Shown here one piece after another: positions 42,533 through 51,225 of a stretch of DNA of 64,000 nucleotides (its first letter is position 1; every line of letters begins with the position of its first letter). Below the pieces are notes generated by a model. It worked only from the letters and a program-made list of their open reading frames with translations. It did no database searches and was not told the origin of the DNA. This stretch comes from Desulfovibrio sp. A2 (lineage in GTDB: Bacteria; Desulfobacterota; Desulfovibrionia; Desulfovibrionales; Desulfovibrionaceae). A program made the position numbers and the translations under genes. Location: assembly GCF_000226255.1 (NCBI RefSeq), contig NZ_AGFG01000054.1, positions 1 through 64,000 on the forward strand, written 5' to 3'.

Positions 42533-42573
42533 CATCCGCCCCCGGCGCAGTTGCGCCGGGGGCGGATGTTTTT
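42533..42573 (+). terminator. Terminator after dnaJ
   Basis: Perfect 17-bp stem CATCCGCCCCCGGCGCA / TGCGCCGGGGGCGGATG with a 2-nt loop, followed by TTTTT. A textbook intrinsic terminator. Confidence 0.9.
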
Positions 42574-42882
42574 CGGGCGGCGGATAATCCTTTGCAATTT
42601 TTAGGGTAGGGTTTTACCTACCTGTGTGTGCGGGTTGCGGGGAATTTCCCTCAGTACCCCTCCCCGAACAGTCTTGACGCCCCACAAAAGGGCATGTCAG
42701 AAAGCACTGGCGTGCACCGGGGTTGCAGCGAAATCCGGCGTTCGACGCAGAAGCGCCCGACAGCATGCGACGGCCGACGCATTCGGGCTGTTGCATTACG
42801 CCGAAGTGGCCGTTTTCGAAATACTCATTCCGCAGGGCTGCACCAGCCGGGGGGCGTTGCGCCGATGGACCATGCACGAGAG

Positions 42883-42898
42883 TGGTGCGACAGTTGCG
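42883..42898 (+). promoter_or_regulatory. Weak sigma-54 promoter candidate before the tolC-type gene
   Basis: TGGTGCGACAGTTGCG keeps GG-N10-GC and 13 of 16 consensus positions. It lies ~95 nt before the TolC-like start. Confidence 0.4.
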
Positions 42899-42989
42899 TA
42901 CAGTGATGACAGCCCTCTGCCGCGCGCACGACCCACGTGACGTGGAGCGCCCGCACGCGTGCGGCCATGCGCCATGCCCTTGCCGGCGG

Positions 42990-44435
42990 ATGCGCCCACG
43001 CCGCATCGCCGCCGTGCTGCTGGCGGTGCTGCCGTGGCTTGCGCTGGCCATGGCGCGCCCGGCCATGGCGGCGGACGCGCCGCAGTCGCTCACCCTTCCC
43101 CAGTGCATCGCCATCGCCCTGCGCGACAACGCCGCACCGGCCGCCGCCCGCGAAGGGCTGGCCATCGCCGAGGCCCAGCACCGCCAGGCCCTGTCCGCCT
43201 ACTGGCCGCAACTCACGCTTTCCGCCACCCAGTCGCGCCTGGACAGCGACCCGGTGTTCGTCTTTCCGGAAGAAACCTCGGACTACACCGTGGACATGGG
43301 CGGCGGCCCCATGACCACGCGCACCACCGTGCCGGAGCGGCGCATCCCGCTCATGGACCGTGACCTTGGCGAATACCGGGCGGAGCTTGGGCTGCTGCTG
43401 TACGACGGCGGCCGCCGCGAGGCCCGCGTGCGCGAGGCCGGGGCGGGGCGCGACGCGGCAACGGGCGAGGCGCGCCATGCCGCGCTGCAACTGGTGCACG
43501 ACGTGACCACCCGCTACCACGGGGTGGTGCTGGCCCGGACCCTGCGCGACATCGGCCATGAAACGGCGCAACGGCTGGAGGCCACCCGCGACGTGACCGA
43601 ACATTTCTACAAGGGCGGGTCGCAGCGGGTGCGCAAGACCGACTGGCTGCGCGCCAGGGTGGCCGAGCTGGGCGTGCGGACCATGCTGACGGAACTGGAT
43701 TCCAACGTGGAACTGGCCGAGGCGGCCCTGGCGAATACCATGGGCCTGCCGTGGAACGCCGACGTGCGGGTGGCCGACACGGAACTGCCCGCCGCGCCGG
43801 AGCCTGGTCCGCTGGAGGATTCCGTGGCCGGGGCCTACCGCCTGAACCTCGACCTTGCGCGCTTCGACGCCGGGGTGCGCGCGGCCGAGGCGCGGCTGGA
43901 CGACGCCACCGGCGAATACCTGCCGGTGGTTTCGCTGTTCGGCACCCTGTCCACGGTGACCAACACCTACGACGGCGGCTTGGTGGCGGAAGGCGAGCGC
44001 ACCCACGGCGCCGCCGGGCTGACCGTGGAACTGCCGCTGTTCGAGGGCTTTCGCACCCAGGCACGGGTGGAGGAGACGCGCGCCCGGCTGCGCCAGTTGG
44101 CCCACCAGCGCGTGCTGCTGCGCGAAGGCGTGGCCCTGCGCGTGAAGGACGCGGTGCTGCGCGAGCGCCGTGCGGCTCGACAGGCCGCGTTGGGCGCGGA
44201 AGCCGTGGCCGTGGCCGCCGAAAGCCGCGCCCTGACCGAGCGCGCCTACCGAGAAGGGCTGGTGGACACCCGTGAACTGCTGGAAACGCAGGTGTACGAG
44301 GCCCTGGTGCGGGCCGCGCGCCAGCGGGCGCTGTACGAGGCGCAGGTCGCCGTGGCCGCCCGCAACCTTGTGGCCGGTACGGAGATTCTCGACCGCTTGC
44401 GGGAGGTGGGCTATGGCGCCCGCGCCCTGCCCTGA
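42990..44435 (+). CDS. TolC-family outer membrane channel protein
   Basis: 481 residues from ATG 42990, chosen because MRPRRIAAVLLAVLPWLALA begins a normal signal peptide ending AMAADA; in-frame ATGs upstream (42906) would bury it. OEP repeats: LTLPQCIAIALRDNAAPAAAREGLAIAEAQHRQ, then LGLLLYDGGRREARVREAGAGRDAA, and in the second half LTVELPLFEGFRTQARVEETRARLRQLAHQ. Length and repeat phase fit a TolC trimer subunit spanning outer membrane and periplasm. No inner-membrane pump or fusion protein is adjacent. Instead a binding protein and a GGDEF-EAL protein follow, 13 nt and then -4 nt apart. Confidence 0.9.
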   Translation: MRPRRIAAVLLAVLPWLALAMARPAMAADAPQSLTLPQCIAIALRDNAAPAAAREGLAIAEAQHRQALSAYWPQLTLSATQSRLDSDPVFVFPEETSDYTVDMGGGPMTTRTTVPERRIPLMDRDLGEYRAELGLLLYDGGRREARVREAGAGRDAATGEARHAALQLVHDVTTRYHGVVLARTLRDIGHETAQRLEATRDVTEHFYKGGSQRVRKTDWLRARVAELGVRTMLTELDSNVELAEAALANTMGLPWNADVRVADTELPAAPEPGPLEDSVAGAYRLNLDLARFDAGVRAAEARLDDATGEYLPVVSLFGTLSTVTNTYDGGLVAEGERTHGAAGLTVELPLFEGFRTQARVEETRARLRQLAHQRVLLREGVALRVKDAVLRERRAARQAALGAEAVAVAAESRALTERAYREGLVDTRELLETQVYEALVRAARQRALYEAQVAVAARNLVAGTEILDRLREVGYGARALP

Positions 44436-44448
44436 CCCCGGAGCCGGC

Positions 44449-45360
44449 ATGGTTCCCGCCCTGCCCGCGCGTGGCGCGTGGCGTACCACCGCGCGCGGGA
44501 TGGCCGCCGCGCTGCTGTTGCTGCTGGCGTGCGCGTGGCTGCTGCCGGCCGCACCCGCCGTGGCCACGGAACTGCGCCTGGGTTACGTGGAGTATTTCCT
44601 GCCGGGCGTGGACCGCAAGGACGTGGCCCTGGCCGTGGAACTGTGGGCGCGCCGCTACGTGGAGACGGAGCGCGGCCTTGACGTGCGGCTGACCGCCTAC
44701 CACTCGCGGAACGAGATGCGCAAGGCGCTGGCCAAGGGCCAGGTGGACGTGGTGCACCTGCCCACCGTGGATTACCTGCTGCTCGCGCGCGAAATGGACC
44801 TGAAGCCCTTCGGCGTGCCGGTGACCGACGGCGAATTCGGCGAACGCTACGTGCTGGTGGCCGCCAAGGGGTCGGGCATCACCCGCGTCAGCCAGTTGCG
44901 CGGCGCGCGCCTGCTGGTGCAGGCCATGTCCGCGGGGCCGGAAAGCCTGCCCCTGCGCTGGGTGGAGCGGCAGCTGCGCGACCAGGGGCTGCCCCCGGCC
45001 GCCAGGCATTTTTCGGGCGTGGAGTACGAGGTGCAGGCCTCGCGCGTGCTGCTGCCGGTGTTCTTCGGGCAGGCCCCGGCCTGCGTGGTCACCGAGCGTT
45101 CGCTGCGCACCATGATCGAGATGAACCCGCAGGTGGGCGCGCAGTTGGAGCGCATCGCCGTTTCCCCGCCGCTCATAGATTTCGTGATGTGCCTCGCGCC
45201 GACCGTGGACCCTTCGCTGGCTCCGCGCTACGCGGAGCTGGGCCTGGGCCTTTCCGACAACCCGTGGGGCAAGCAGATGCTGCTGTTGCTGCAACTTGAC
45301 GGCATCGCGCCGTTCCGCCCCGAGGCCATCGAACCCGCGCGTCGCCTGGTGGAGCAATGA
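44449..45360 (+). CDS. PhnD-like periplasmic binding protein
   Basis: 303 residues from ATG 44449 (GGAG 6 nt before). The signal peptide MAAALLLLLACAWLLPAAPAVA gives a mature start at TELRLGYVEYFLPG. The PhnD-type fold shows the AYHSRNEMRKALAKGQVDVVHLPTVDYLL segment and GERYVLVAAKGSGI followed by LRGARLLVQ, with VFFGQAPACVVTERSLRTM in the second lobe. Family members bind phosphonate, phosphite and other small anions, but here no ABC permease or ATPase is nearby. Its stop overlaps the GGDEF-EAL start (ATGA). That suggests it is a sensory binding protein for the cyclase/phosphodiesterase, like NspS with MbaA in Vibrio. Confidence 0.87.
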   Translation: MVPALPARGAWRTTARGMAAALLLLLACAWLLPAAPAVATELRLGYVEYFLPGVDRKDVALAVELWARRYVETERGLDVRLTAYHSRNEMRKALAKGQVDVVHLPTVDYLLLAREMDLKPFGVPVTDGEFGERYVLVAAKGSGITRVSQLRGARLLVQAMSAGPESLPLRWVERQLRDQGLPPAARHFSGVEYEVQASRVLLPVFFGQAPACVVTERSLRTMIEMNPQVGAQLERIAVSPPLIDFVMCLAPTVDPSLAPRYAELGLGLSDNPWGKQMLLLLQLDGIAPFRPEAIEPARRLVEQ

Positions 45361-48056
45361 GTACCCCCCCTCCCAGCCTCTTGGAGCCCGGCGTCGTCAC
45401 CGGGGCGGAACCCGCCTTTGCGGCAGGGGGGGCGGCCGCTGGCCCGGGCGCTGCCCACCGGACTGACCGGCCTGATCGGACTGACCGGCCTGATCGCGAA
45501 GACGCCTGCCCGCGCCGCCCACGTCGCCGCTTCGGCATCGCCTTCAAGGCGGGGGGGCTGGCCTTCGTGGCGGGGCTTGCCATCATCGCGGCAATCCTGG
45601 GCATGATCATTCCCTACCAGCAGGGCGTGCTGCGCCGGGGCCTGGAATCGCAGGCCGACAGGCTGGTGGCCTCGGTGGGCGAGGTGGCGGCCAGCGCCCT
45701 TGCGGCAGAGGACTACGCCGCGCTGGTGGATCATTGCACCAGCGTGCTGCGCCGCCAGCAGGGGCTGGAATATCTGGTGGTCACCCGCGCCGACGGTTCC
45801 GCCTTCGAGTTCCGCCGCGGGGGCTGGGTGTTCCGTCCCGCGCTGCCCGGCCACGCGGCCCCGCCCGATGCGGGCAACGGATTTCGCGACGGCCCGCAGG
45901 ATGCCCCCCGGGGTGTCCCGCACGACGCGCCGGACCACAGCGCGCCCCTCAACGCTGCCGGTCCGGGCGTCTATCACCACACCGCCCCGGTGGAGCGGGC
46001 GGGCATTCACATCTGCACCGTGTCCGTGGGCATCGCGCTGGACGGCTACCGGGCCGAACAGCAGGCCGCGTGGTGGCACATCGCCGCGCTGACGGTCACG
46101 GCCCTGCTGGTGGCGCTGGGCACCGCGCTGCTGCTGGCGCGCACGGTGACCCGCACCGTGTTGCGCCTGTCGGGCTGGGTGCGTTCCATCGGCCCCGGCA
46201 ACATGGGCCAGCGCATCCGCATCGACACCGGCGACGAACTGGAAGGGCTGGCCAACGCCTTCAACGGCATGCTCGACCTGTTGGAAGCCTCGCAGCGCGA
46301 ACTGAACGAGATTCATCGCGAACTGGAACGCCGGGTGCGCGAGCGCACCGCCCAGCTGTGCGACGCCAACGCCAAGCTGCACCTGATGGGCGAGGTGTTC
46401 ACCCACGCGGTGGAGGGCATCTTCATCACCGACAGCGCGGGCTCGGTGGTGGCCGTGAACCCGGCCTTCGAGCGCATCACCGGCGTGGACGCGCCGTCCA
46501 TGGTGGGCCGCCCCTCACCGGTGCTGGGCATGACGCCCATGGGCGGCAGCCGCAGCGTGTGGGACGAGATGCTGGAACACGGCTCGTGGATCGGCGAGAC
46601 GCGCGGGCCGCACCGCGACGGCTGGCAGATTCCGCAGTGGCTGAGCCTTGTGTCCATCCGCGACGAGGCCGGGGTGATCCTGAACTGCGTGGGGGTGTTC
46701 TCGGACATTTCCGACATCAAGCAGAAAGAGGCGCAGATCACCTACCAGGCCAACCACGACGACCTCACCGGCCTGCCCAACCGCAAGCACATCTTCGAGC
46801 TGCTGCGCGAGGCCATCGGCAAGGCCGCCGTGCGCGAACACCAGTTGGCCGTGGTGTTCATCGACATGGACGGCTTCAAGTTCATCAACGATTCCTACGA
46901 CCACGCCACCGGCGACCAGCTGCTGTGCGACGTGGCCCGGCGGTTGCGCGCGGCCCTGCGGCCCGGCGACATCCTGGGGCGGCTGGGGGGCGACGAATTC
47001 GTGGCGGCGGTGGGCGGCATCACCGACAAGTCGCATCTGGACGGCATCATGCGGCGGCTGTTCGCGACCTTCGCGGAGCCGTTCGAGTACGGCGGCATGG
47101 GCTTTTCGGTCACGGCCAGCTTCGGGGTGTCGGTGTACCCGGACGACGGCCAGACGGCCAACGAACTGCTGTCGCGCGCGGACATCGCCATGTACCGCGC
47201 GAAAGACATGGGCAAGAACGCCATCGCCCTGTTCTGCGAGGAGCAGTGCCTGGAATTCACCCGGCGCTACCGCATGGACCAGGAGATCAAGGCGGCCATC
47301 GCCGGGCGGGAATTCCGGCTGGTGTACCAGCCCATCGCCGACGCGCGCGCCCTGCGGGTGCGCAAGGTGGAGGCGCTGCTGCGCTGGGAGCGCGACGGCA
47401 CGGTGGTGGCTCCGCCCTCGGTCTTCATTCCCGTGGCGGAAACCTCCAACTCCATCCGCGAGATAACCAGGCTGGTGGTGGAAATGGCCTGCGCCCAGCA
47501 CGCCGCGTGGCGGCTGGAGGGGCTGACCCTGCCGGTGGCGGTGAACATTTCCTCGCGCTGCCTGACCAGCGACGAGACCATCAGCCATATCGCCGCGTGC
47601 CTGAACGCCTACGACGTGCCCGCCGACGCGCTGGAAGTGGAGATTACCGAAACCTCGCTGATGCAGAACTACGAGCGCGGCAACGCCATGCTGTGCACCC
47701 TGCGCGACCTGGGGGTGCGGGTTTCTCTGGACGACTTCGGCACCGGGTATTCCTCGCTGCAATACCTTGCGCGCATGCCCATCCACGCCCTGAAGATAGA
47801 CCGCACCTTCGTGCAGGAACTGCTGGACGAGGGGGGGAGCCTGGAAATCGTGGAGACCATCCTGGGCCTGGCCCGCAGCCTGCGCCTGGCCACGGTGGCC
47901 GAAGGGGTGGAGACGGCGGCCCAGCTTTCCGCCCTGCGCGGCATGGGCGTGGACTACCTGCAGGGCTACTGCCTTGGCCGCCCGCTGCCCGCCGACGACA
48001 TCCTGACCCTGTGCCGCCGGGGCATGCGGCTGGTGCCCAAGGACGTGGAGAGATAA
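45357..48056 (+). CDS. Membrane GGDEF-EAL c-di-GMP enzyme with periplasmic sensor, HAMP and PAS
   Basis: 899 residues. A ~55-residue cytoplasmic N-terminus holds an odd repeat (TDRPDRTDRPDRED). TM1 is ~64-86, a periplasmic sensor ~87-238, TM2 ~240-263, HAMP to ~325, and PAS ~345-460 (GIFITDSAGSVVAVNPAFERI). GGDEF near 543 is intact (GRLGGDEFVAAVGG) with an I-site RPGD five residues before it. The EAL domain from ~640 keeps VEALLRW, NISSRCL, EITETSLM, LDDFGTGYSSL, EGVET and QGYCLGRPLP, so both synthesis and breakdown of c-di-GMP look possible. The periplasmic domain is where the co-translated binding protein could dock. Confidence 0.92.
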   Translation: MSTPPPSLLEPGVVTGAEPAFAAGGAAAGPGAAHRTDRPDRTDRPDREDACPRRPRRRFGIAFKAGGLAFVAGLAIIAAILGMIIPYQQGVLRRGLESQADRLVASVGEVAASALAAEDYAALVDHCTSVLRRQQGLEYLVVTRADGSAFEFRRGGWVFRPALPGHAAPPDAGNGFRDGPQDAPRGVPHDAPDHSAPLNAAGPGVYHHTAPVERAGIHICTVSVGIALDGYRAEQQAAWWHIAALTVTALLVALGTALLLARTVTRTVLRLSGWVRSIGPGNMGQRIRIDTGDELEGLANAFNGMLDLLEASQRELNEIHRELERRVRERTAQLCDANAKLHLMGEVFTHAVEGIFITDSAGSVVAVNPAFERITGVDAPSMVGRPSPVLGMTPMGGSRSVWDEMLEHGSWIGETRGPHRDGWQIPQWLSLVSIRDEAGVILNCVGVFSDISDIKQKEAQITYQANHDDLTGLPNRKHIFELLREAIGKAAVREHQLAVVFIDMDGFKFINDSYDHATGDQLLCDVARRLRAALRPGDILGRLGGDEFVAAVGGITDKSHLDGIMRRLFATFAEPFEYGGMGFSVTASFGVSVYPDDGQTANELLSRADIAMYRAKDMGKNAIALFCEEQCLEFTRRYRMDQEIKAAIAGREFRLVYQPIADARALRVRKVEALLRWERDGTVVAPPSVFIPVAETSNSIREITRLVVEMACAQHAAWRLEGLTLPVAVNISSRCLTSDETISHIAACLNAYDVPADALEVEITETSLMQNYERGNAMLCTLRDLGVRVSLDDFGTGYSSLQYLARMPIHALKIDRTFVQELLDEGGSLEIVETILGLARSLRLATVAEGVETAAQLSALRGMGVDYLQGYCLGRPLPADDILTLCRRGMRLVPKDVER

Positions 48057-48158
48057 TCCGCACCCGGGCCGGGCGGCTGGCCGTGGCCAGCCCGTTGTCG
48101 CCGCAGGTTCCGCAGTTTCCGGCCCTGCCGGTTTCCGCAGCCCCCGTAGTTCCTTCCG

Positions 48159-48181
48159 ACGGACGCCGCATTGGCGTCCGT
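48159..48181 (+). terminator. Terminator after the GGDEF-EAL gene
   Basis: Perfect 9-bp stem ACGGACGCC / GGCGTCCGT with a 5-nt loop followed by TCTGTTTTG. Confidence 0.7.
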
Positions 48182-48281
48182 TCTGTTTTGGGCTACAGCG
48201 AGGGGGTATGGGACAGCCCGCGCGGGGCCGCGCGAGCGCCATCCCTTTGCCTTGTTTCAAGATCGGCAGGAGGTTATCCCC

Positions 48282-48980
48282 ATGTCTTCCGATACGCCCA
48301 AAATGCCCGACTCGCCCGACTCGCCCGACGGGGGCGCGCCCACCGTCCGGCTTGACGATATGCCCGACCCCCTCGATTACGACGAAGACGGCCCCGACCT
48401 GCCCAACACCGGGTGCGGTTGTGGGTGCGGCGCGCCTTCCGCGCTGGAATGCACCGGCGGGCAGGGTCATGCGCCCCGCGAAACCGCCGAACCCGGTGCG
48501 GAAGGGACAGCCTTCAGCCACATGACCGAGGATGGCAGCGTGACCATGGTGGACGTGGGCGCGAAAGTCCCCACCCAGCGCACCGCCATCGTGCGGGCCG
48601 TGGTGGAGGTGAACGACAACACCCTGGACCTGCTCAAACGCCGTGCCCTGCCCAAGGGCGACGTGCTGACCACCGCCAAGATCGCGGGCATCATGGCCGC
48701 CAAGCGCACGGCGGACCTGATTCCCATGTGCCACCCGCTGGCCATCAGCTACGCCGACGTGCGCTTTGTGGTGCAGGACGCGCCCCCCAGCATCGAACTG
48801 GAGGCGGAAGTGCGCACCACCGGCCAGACCGGGGTGGAAATGGAAGCCATGGTCGCCGCGCAGGTGGCCGCGCTGACCATCTACGACATGTGCAAGGCCG
48901 TGCAGAAGGACATCGTGTTGCGCGACTGCCGCCTGGTGTTCAAGTCCGGCGGCAAGAGCGGCACGTTTCGGGCGGGGTAA
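48282..48980 (+). CDS. moaC: Cyclic pyranopterin monophosphate synthase MoaC with Cys-rich N-terminal extension
   Basis: 232 residues with a perfect AGGAGG before the ATG, so the long N-terminus is translated. The MoaC core begins only near residue 80 ([18 protein letters not shown]) and has [29 protein letters not shown], the active-site region, and [22 protein letters not shown]. It makes cPMP in molybdopterin synthesis. Typical MoaC is ~160 residues. The extra ~75 residues are acidic and Pro-rich ([26 protein letters not shown]) and include CGCGCG, a likely metal-binding cysteine cluster. No other moa gene is adjacent. Confidence 0.93.
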   Translation: MSSDTPKMPDSPDSPDGGAPTVRLDDMPDPLDYDEDGPDLPNTGCGCGCGAPSALECTGGQGHAPRETAEPGAEGTAFSHMTEDGSVTMVDVGAKVPTQRTAIVRAVVEVNDNTLDLLKRRALPKGDVLTTAKIAGIMAAKRTADLIPMCHPLAISYADVRFVVQDAPPSIELEAEVRTTGQTGVEMEAMVAAQVAALTIYDMCKAVQKDIVLRDCRLVFKSGGKSGTFRAG

Positions 48981-49024
48981 AGGGCGGCGGGTCGTCCCTC
49001 CTTTCTGAAGACGTTCAGGTTTGC

Positions 49025-49067
49025 AACGCAGAGAGGCCGCGTGGGCGGCCTCTCTGCGTTCTGCGTT
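49025..49067. terminator. Bidirectional terminator between moaC and the RraA-like gene
   Basis: Perfect 16-bp stem AACGCAGAGAGGCCGC / GCGGCCTCTCTGCGTT with a 4-nt loop, then CTGCGTTTTTT. It lies between convergent genes. Confidence 0.85.
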
Positions 49068-49080
49068 TTTTCTCGGGTAC

Positions 49081-49788
49081 CTAGTCCACGAACTCGCACC
49101 CTTGTTCTTGCAGCATCTCGTCCACCCAGGTGCGGTCCCAGGTGCCGTCCGCTATGGCGGCCATGACGCGCGTTTCCTTCTCCGCCATGGCGCGGGCCTT
49201 TTCCAGCACCGCCGGGGCGTCGGATGGGCTTACCACCACGATGCCGTCGCGGTCGCCCGCCACGATGTCGCCGGGGTTCACCACCAGTCCGCCGCAGGCG
49301 ATGGGAAAGTTCACCTCGCCGCCGCCATTCTTCATCGGGCCGTTGGGCGAAATGCCGGTGGCGTACACCGGAAAGTCCATGGCCTCGATTTCTTCGGCAT
49401 CGCGGATGCAGCCGTCAATCACAAGCCCGGCCAGGCCGCGCTGGTGCATCCACGTGGTCATCTGTCCGCCCACGATGGAATAGAACGGCTCGTGGTGGGC
49501 GTTGACCACCAGCACGTCGCCGGGCCGGGCCATGTCCATGGCCTTGTTGAACAGCAGGTTGTCGCCCACGCGCACCCGCACCGTCAGCGCGGTGCCCAGC
49601 AGGGGGGCGCGGTTCATGGGGCGGATGCGGGCATGCATGCAGGCCATGCGGTTCATGGCGTCGCCGATGTTGGAGACGGGAATGGACCGGAATGCCTCCA
49701 CAAGGGCGGCGTCGGGCCGGGTGATGGTGCTGCGGACGCGGTAATGGGGGTTGGACTGGGGGCTGGTCATGGCGGACATGGCGGTCAT
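49081..49788 (-). CDS. RraA-like / 4-hydroxy-4-methyl-2-oxoglutarate aldolase family protein
   Basis: 235 residues from the ATG at 49788 with GGAG upstream. The fold's motifs are IPVSNIGDAMNRM, LFNKAMDMARPGDVLVVNA, GGQMTTWMHQRGLAGLVIDGCIRDAEEI with the substrate/metal-binding Gly-x-x-x-Asp-x-x-Arg-Asp pattern, and PVYATGISPNGP. Members are HMG/oxaloacetate aldolases-decarboxylases or the RNase E inhibitor RraA. The extended N- and C-termini and conserved Arg-Asp favour the aldolase branch. Substrate and pathway here are unknown; it is a single gene. Confidence 0.85.
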   Translation of the reverse strand: MTAMSAMTSPQSNPHYRVRSTITRPDAALVEAFRSIPVSNIGDAMNRMACMHARIRPMNRAPLLGTALTVRVRVGDNLLFNKAMDMARPGDVLVVNAHHEPFYSIVGGQMTTWMHQRGLAGLVIDGCIRDAEEIEAMDFPVYATGISPNGPMKNGGGEVNFPIACGGLVVNPGDIVAGDRDGIVVVSPSDAPAVLEKARAMAEKETRVMAAIADGTWDRTWVDEMLQEQGCEFVD

Positions 49789-50084
49789 GGGAGTGAACTC
49801 CGGGGTGTGTGCGGCGGCGTGCTGCGCGCCCGGCCGGTGCACGATCCGGCGGGCGGGGAAACGGCGTGTCGCGGCAGCGTGAAGGACTGGTTCGGGAAAT
49901 TCCTGTGGATGGGGGGGCACCCCGAAAACGGCAGGGGGCGACGTCCTGCGTCAGGCTGCGGGCCGAGTATTGCCCCGTGTTGCGGGAGCGCGGCCCGCAC
50001 ACGGCGCGGGCATGCGCCGAGTCACGGCAGCCTCGTGCCTGGCTTGTCTTGCATCCGGCGTTCCATCGGCAACGCGGTGCCCCT

Positions 50085-51089
50085 TTAGCGGCTGGCGTCC
50101 TCCAGCCGGGCGGTGATGAACCCATCCACGGCGTCGGTGTAGGTTCCGGGCAGGCCCAACTGGTGGTTGATCTCGCCGTGGGTCAGGGCTTGCGGCAGCA
50201 CCGGCGTCTTGCGGCCGGAGCGCGCGGTCTTGGCCGCGAAGGCCTCGGCGGCCACGCAGGGCTTGTCGGCCCGTTTGGTGGAGCACACCAGCAGCATGGG
50301 CACGGCCTTGGGCAGCCACTGGTCCTGCGGCGAGGTCTTGGCCCAGTAAGCGGGGTTCTTGCCGAAGGCCTCGTCGTAGAAGCCCGGGTGCCGGTGCTTC
50401 ATGATGGCGGGCACGTCCATGGCCGCCGAATCCAGCACCACGGCGCCCGCCACGGGGCGGTCGAGCAGGGACGGCGCGGACGCCACCAGCGCCACCAGAT
50501 GCGCCCCCGCGGAATGCCCCATCAGGATGATGCGCGCCGGGTCCGCGCCCCAGCCGGGGGCGGCTTCCGCCACGCGGCGCACGGCGGCGGCCACGTCCTC
50601 GGCCTGTTCCAGGGCCATGGCATCGGGAAGCAACCGGTAATTGATGCTCACCAGCACAAACCCCTTGGGCAGCCAGCGGGCCAGCTTGTTGTCCATCAGG
50701 CCGGGGTTGGCCTTGTCGCCGATCTTCCACGCGCCGCCGTGCACCATGACGATGACGGACGCGTGCTGCGGGTTGGGCGGCAGGTATACGTCCATGACCT
50801 GGGCGGGGTGCGGGCCGTAGGACGCGGCCAGCCTGCGGCTGCCGGGCACGATGGCGGCGGGGTCCAGCGGCGTGCTGCCCCGGCGTGCGGCGGTGGAACC
50901 TTCCTGCCGGGGCGATGTGCCATTGCCCGATGCGGCAGTGCCGGTGGCGGACCGCTCGGCGCGGCGTTCGCGCAGCATGTCGAGGATCGGACCGGCCATG
51001 GCGTTGGGCGCGGGGCAGACGAGGGCGATGGTCAGCAGGGCGGCCAGCAGCAAGGGCAGGAAGAGAGATTTCGGGCGACGGGCAGGCAT
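50085..51089 (-). CDS. Exported alpha/beta-hydrolase (esterase/lipase, HSL/BD-FAE-like)
   Basis: 334 residues from ATG 51089 with GGAGGGCACCCC upstream. A signal peptide (KSLFLPLLLAALLTIALVCPAPNAMA) precedes a ~50-residue linker. The catalytic domain has the oxyanion motif VMVHGGAWKIG, the nucleophile elbow GHSAGAH, and a C-terminal ALTHGEINHQLG region for the His; Asp lies in the MLLVCSTKRADKPC area. It is probably a periplasmic or secreted carboxylesterase. It lies downstream of hisHF on the same strand, but the long structured spacer and a strong hairpin make co-transcription doubtful. Confidence 0.85.
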   Translation of the reverse strand: MPARRPKSLFLPLLLAALLTIALVCPAPNAMAGPILDMLRERRAERSATGTAASGNGTSPRQEGSTAARRGSTPLDPAAIVPGSRRLAASYGPHPAQVMDVYLPPNPQHASVIVMVHGGAWKIGDKANPGLMDNKLARWLPKGFVLVSINYRLLPDAMALEQAEDVAAAVRRVAEAAPGWGADPARIILMGHSAGAHLVALVASAPSLLDRPVAGAVVLDSAAMDVPAIMKHRHPGFYDEAFGKNPAYWAKTSPQDQWLPKAVPMLLVCSTKRADKPCVAAEAFAAKTARSGRKTPVLPQALTHGEINHQLGLPGTYTDAVDGFITARLEDASR

Positions 51090-51173
51090 GGGGTGCCCTC
51101 CGGATGAGGGGCGGTGGCGGTGTTGCGGCGTGGCGGGTGGGGTACGGCCAGTCGTGGCGGGTATCGTCAGTGG

Positions 51174-51210
51174 CCGTGCGGCGTCCGGTAGGCTTCCGGA
51201 CGCCGCACGG
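51174..51210 (-). terminator. Strong hairpin between hisF and the esterase gene
   Basis: Perfect 15-bp stem CCGTGCGGCGTCCGG / CCGGACGCCGCACGG with a 7-nt loop, without a T-run. It sits directly downstream (minus strand) of the composite element at 51226-51532 and could end hisHF transcripts. Confidence 0.6.
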
Positions 51211-51225
51211 TGTTGCTCTGTATTT

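Larger units (their letters stand above)
42470..42989. other. Leader and control region of the tolC-type operon
   Basis: 520 bp. It holds the dnaJ terminator, two unusual palindromic boxes (42605-42622 GGTAGG-gtttta-CCTACC, and GGGGAATTTCCC at 42639) and a weak sigma-54 match at 42883-42898. No gene is supported; frames open across it show no conserved sequence. Confidence 0.45.

Noticed and set aside
42574..42989. c-di-GMP riboswitch upstream of the GGDEF-EAL operon
   Set aside because: The conserved GEMM core could not be found; only simple palindromes are present.
44413..45360. Earlier in-frame start for the PhnD-like protein inside the end of the TolC-type gene
   Set aside because: It would place extra charged residues before the signal peptide; the ATG at 44449 has a good GGAG site.
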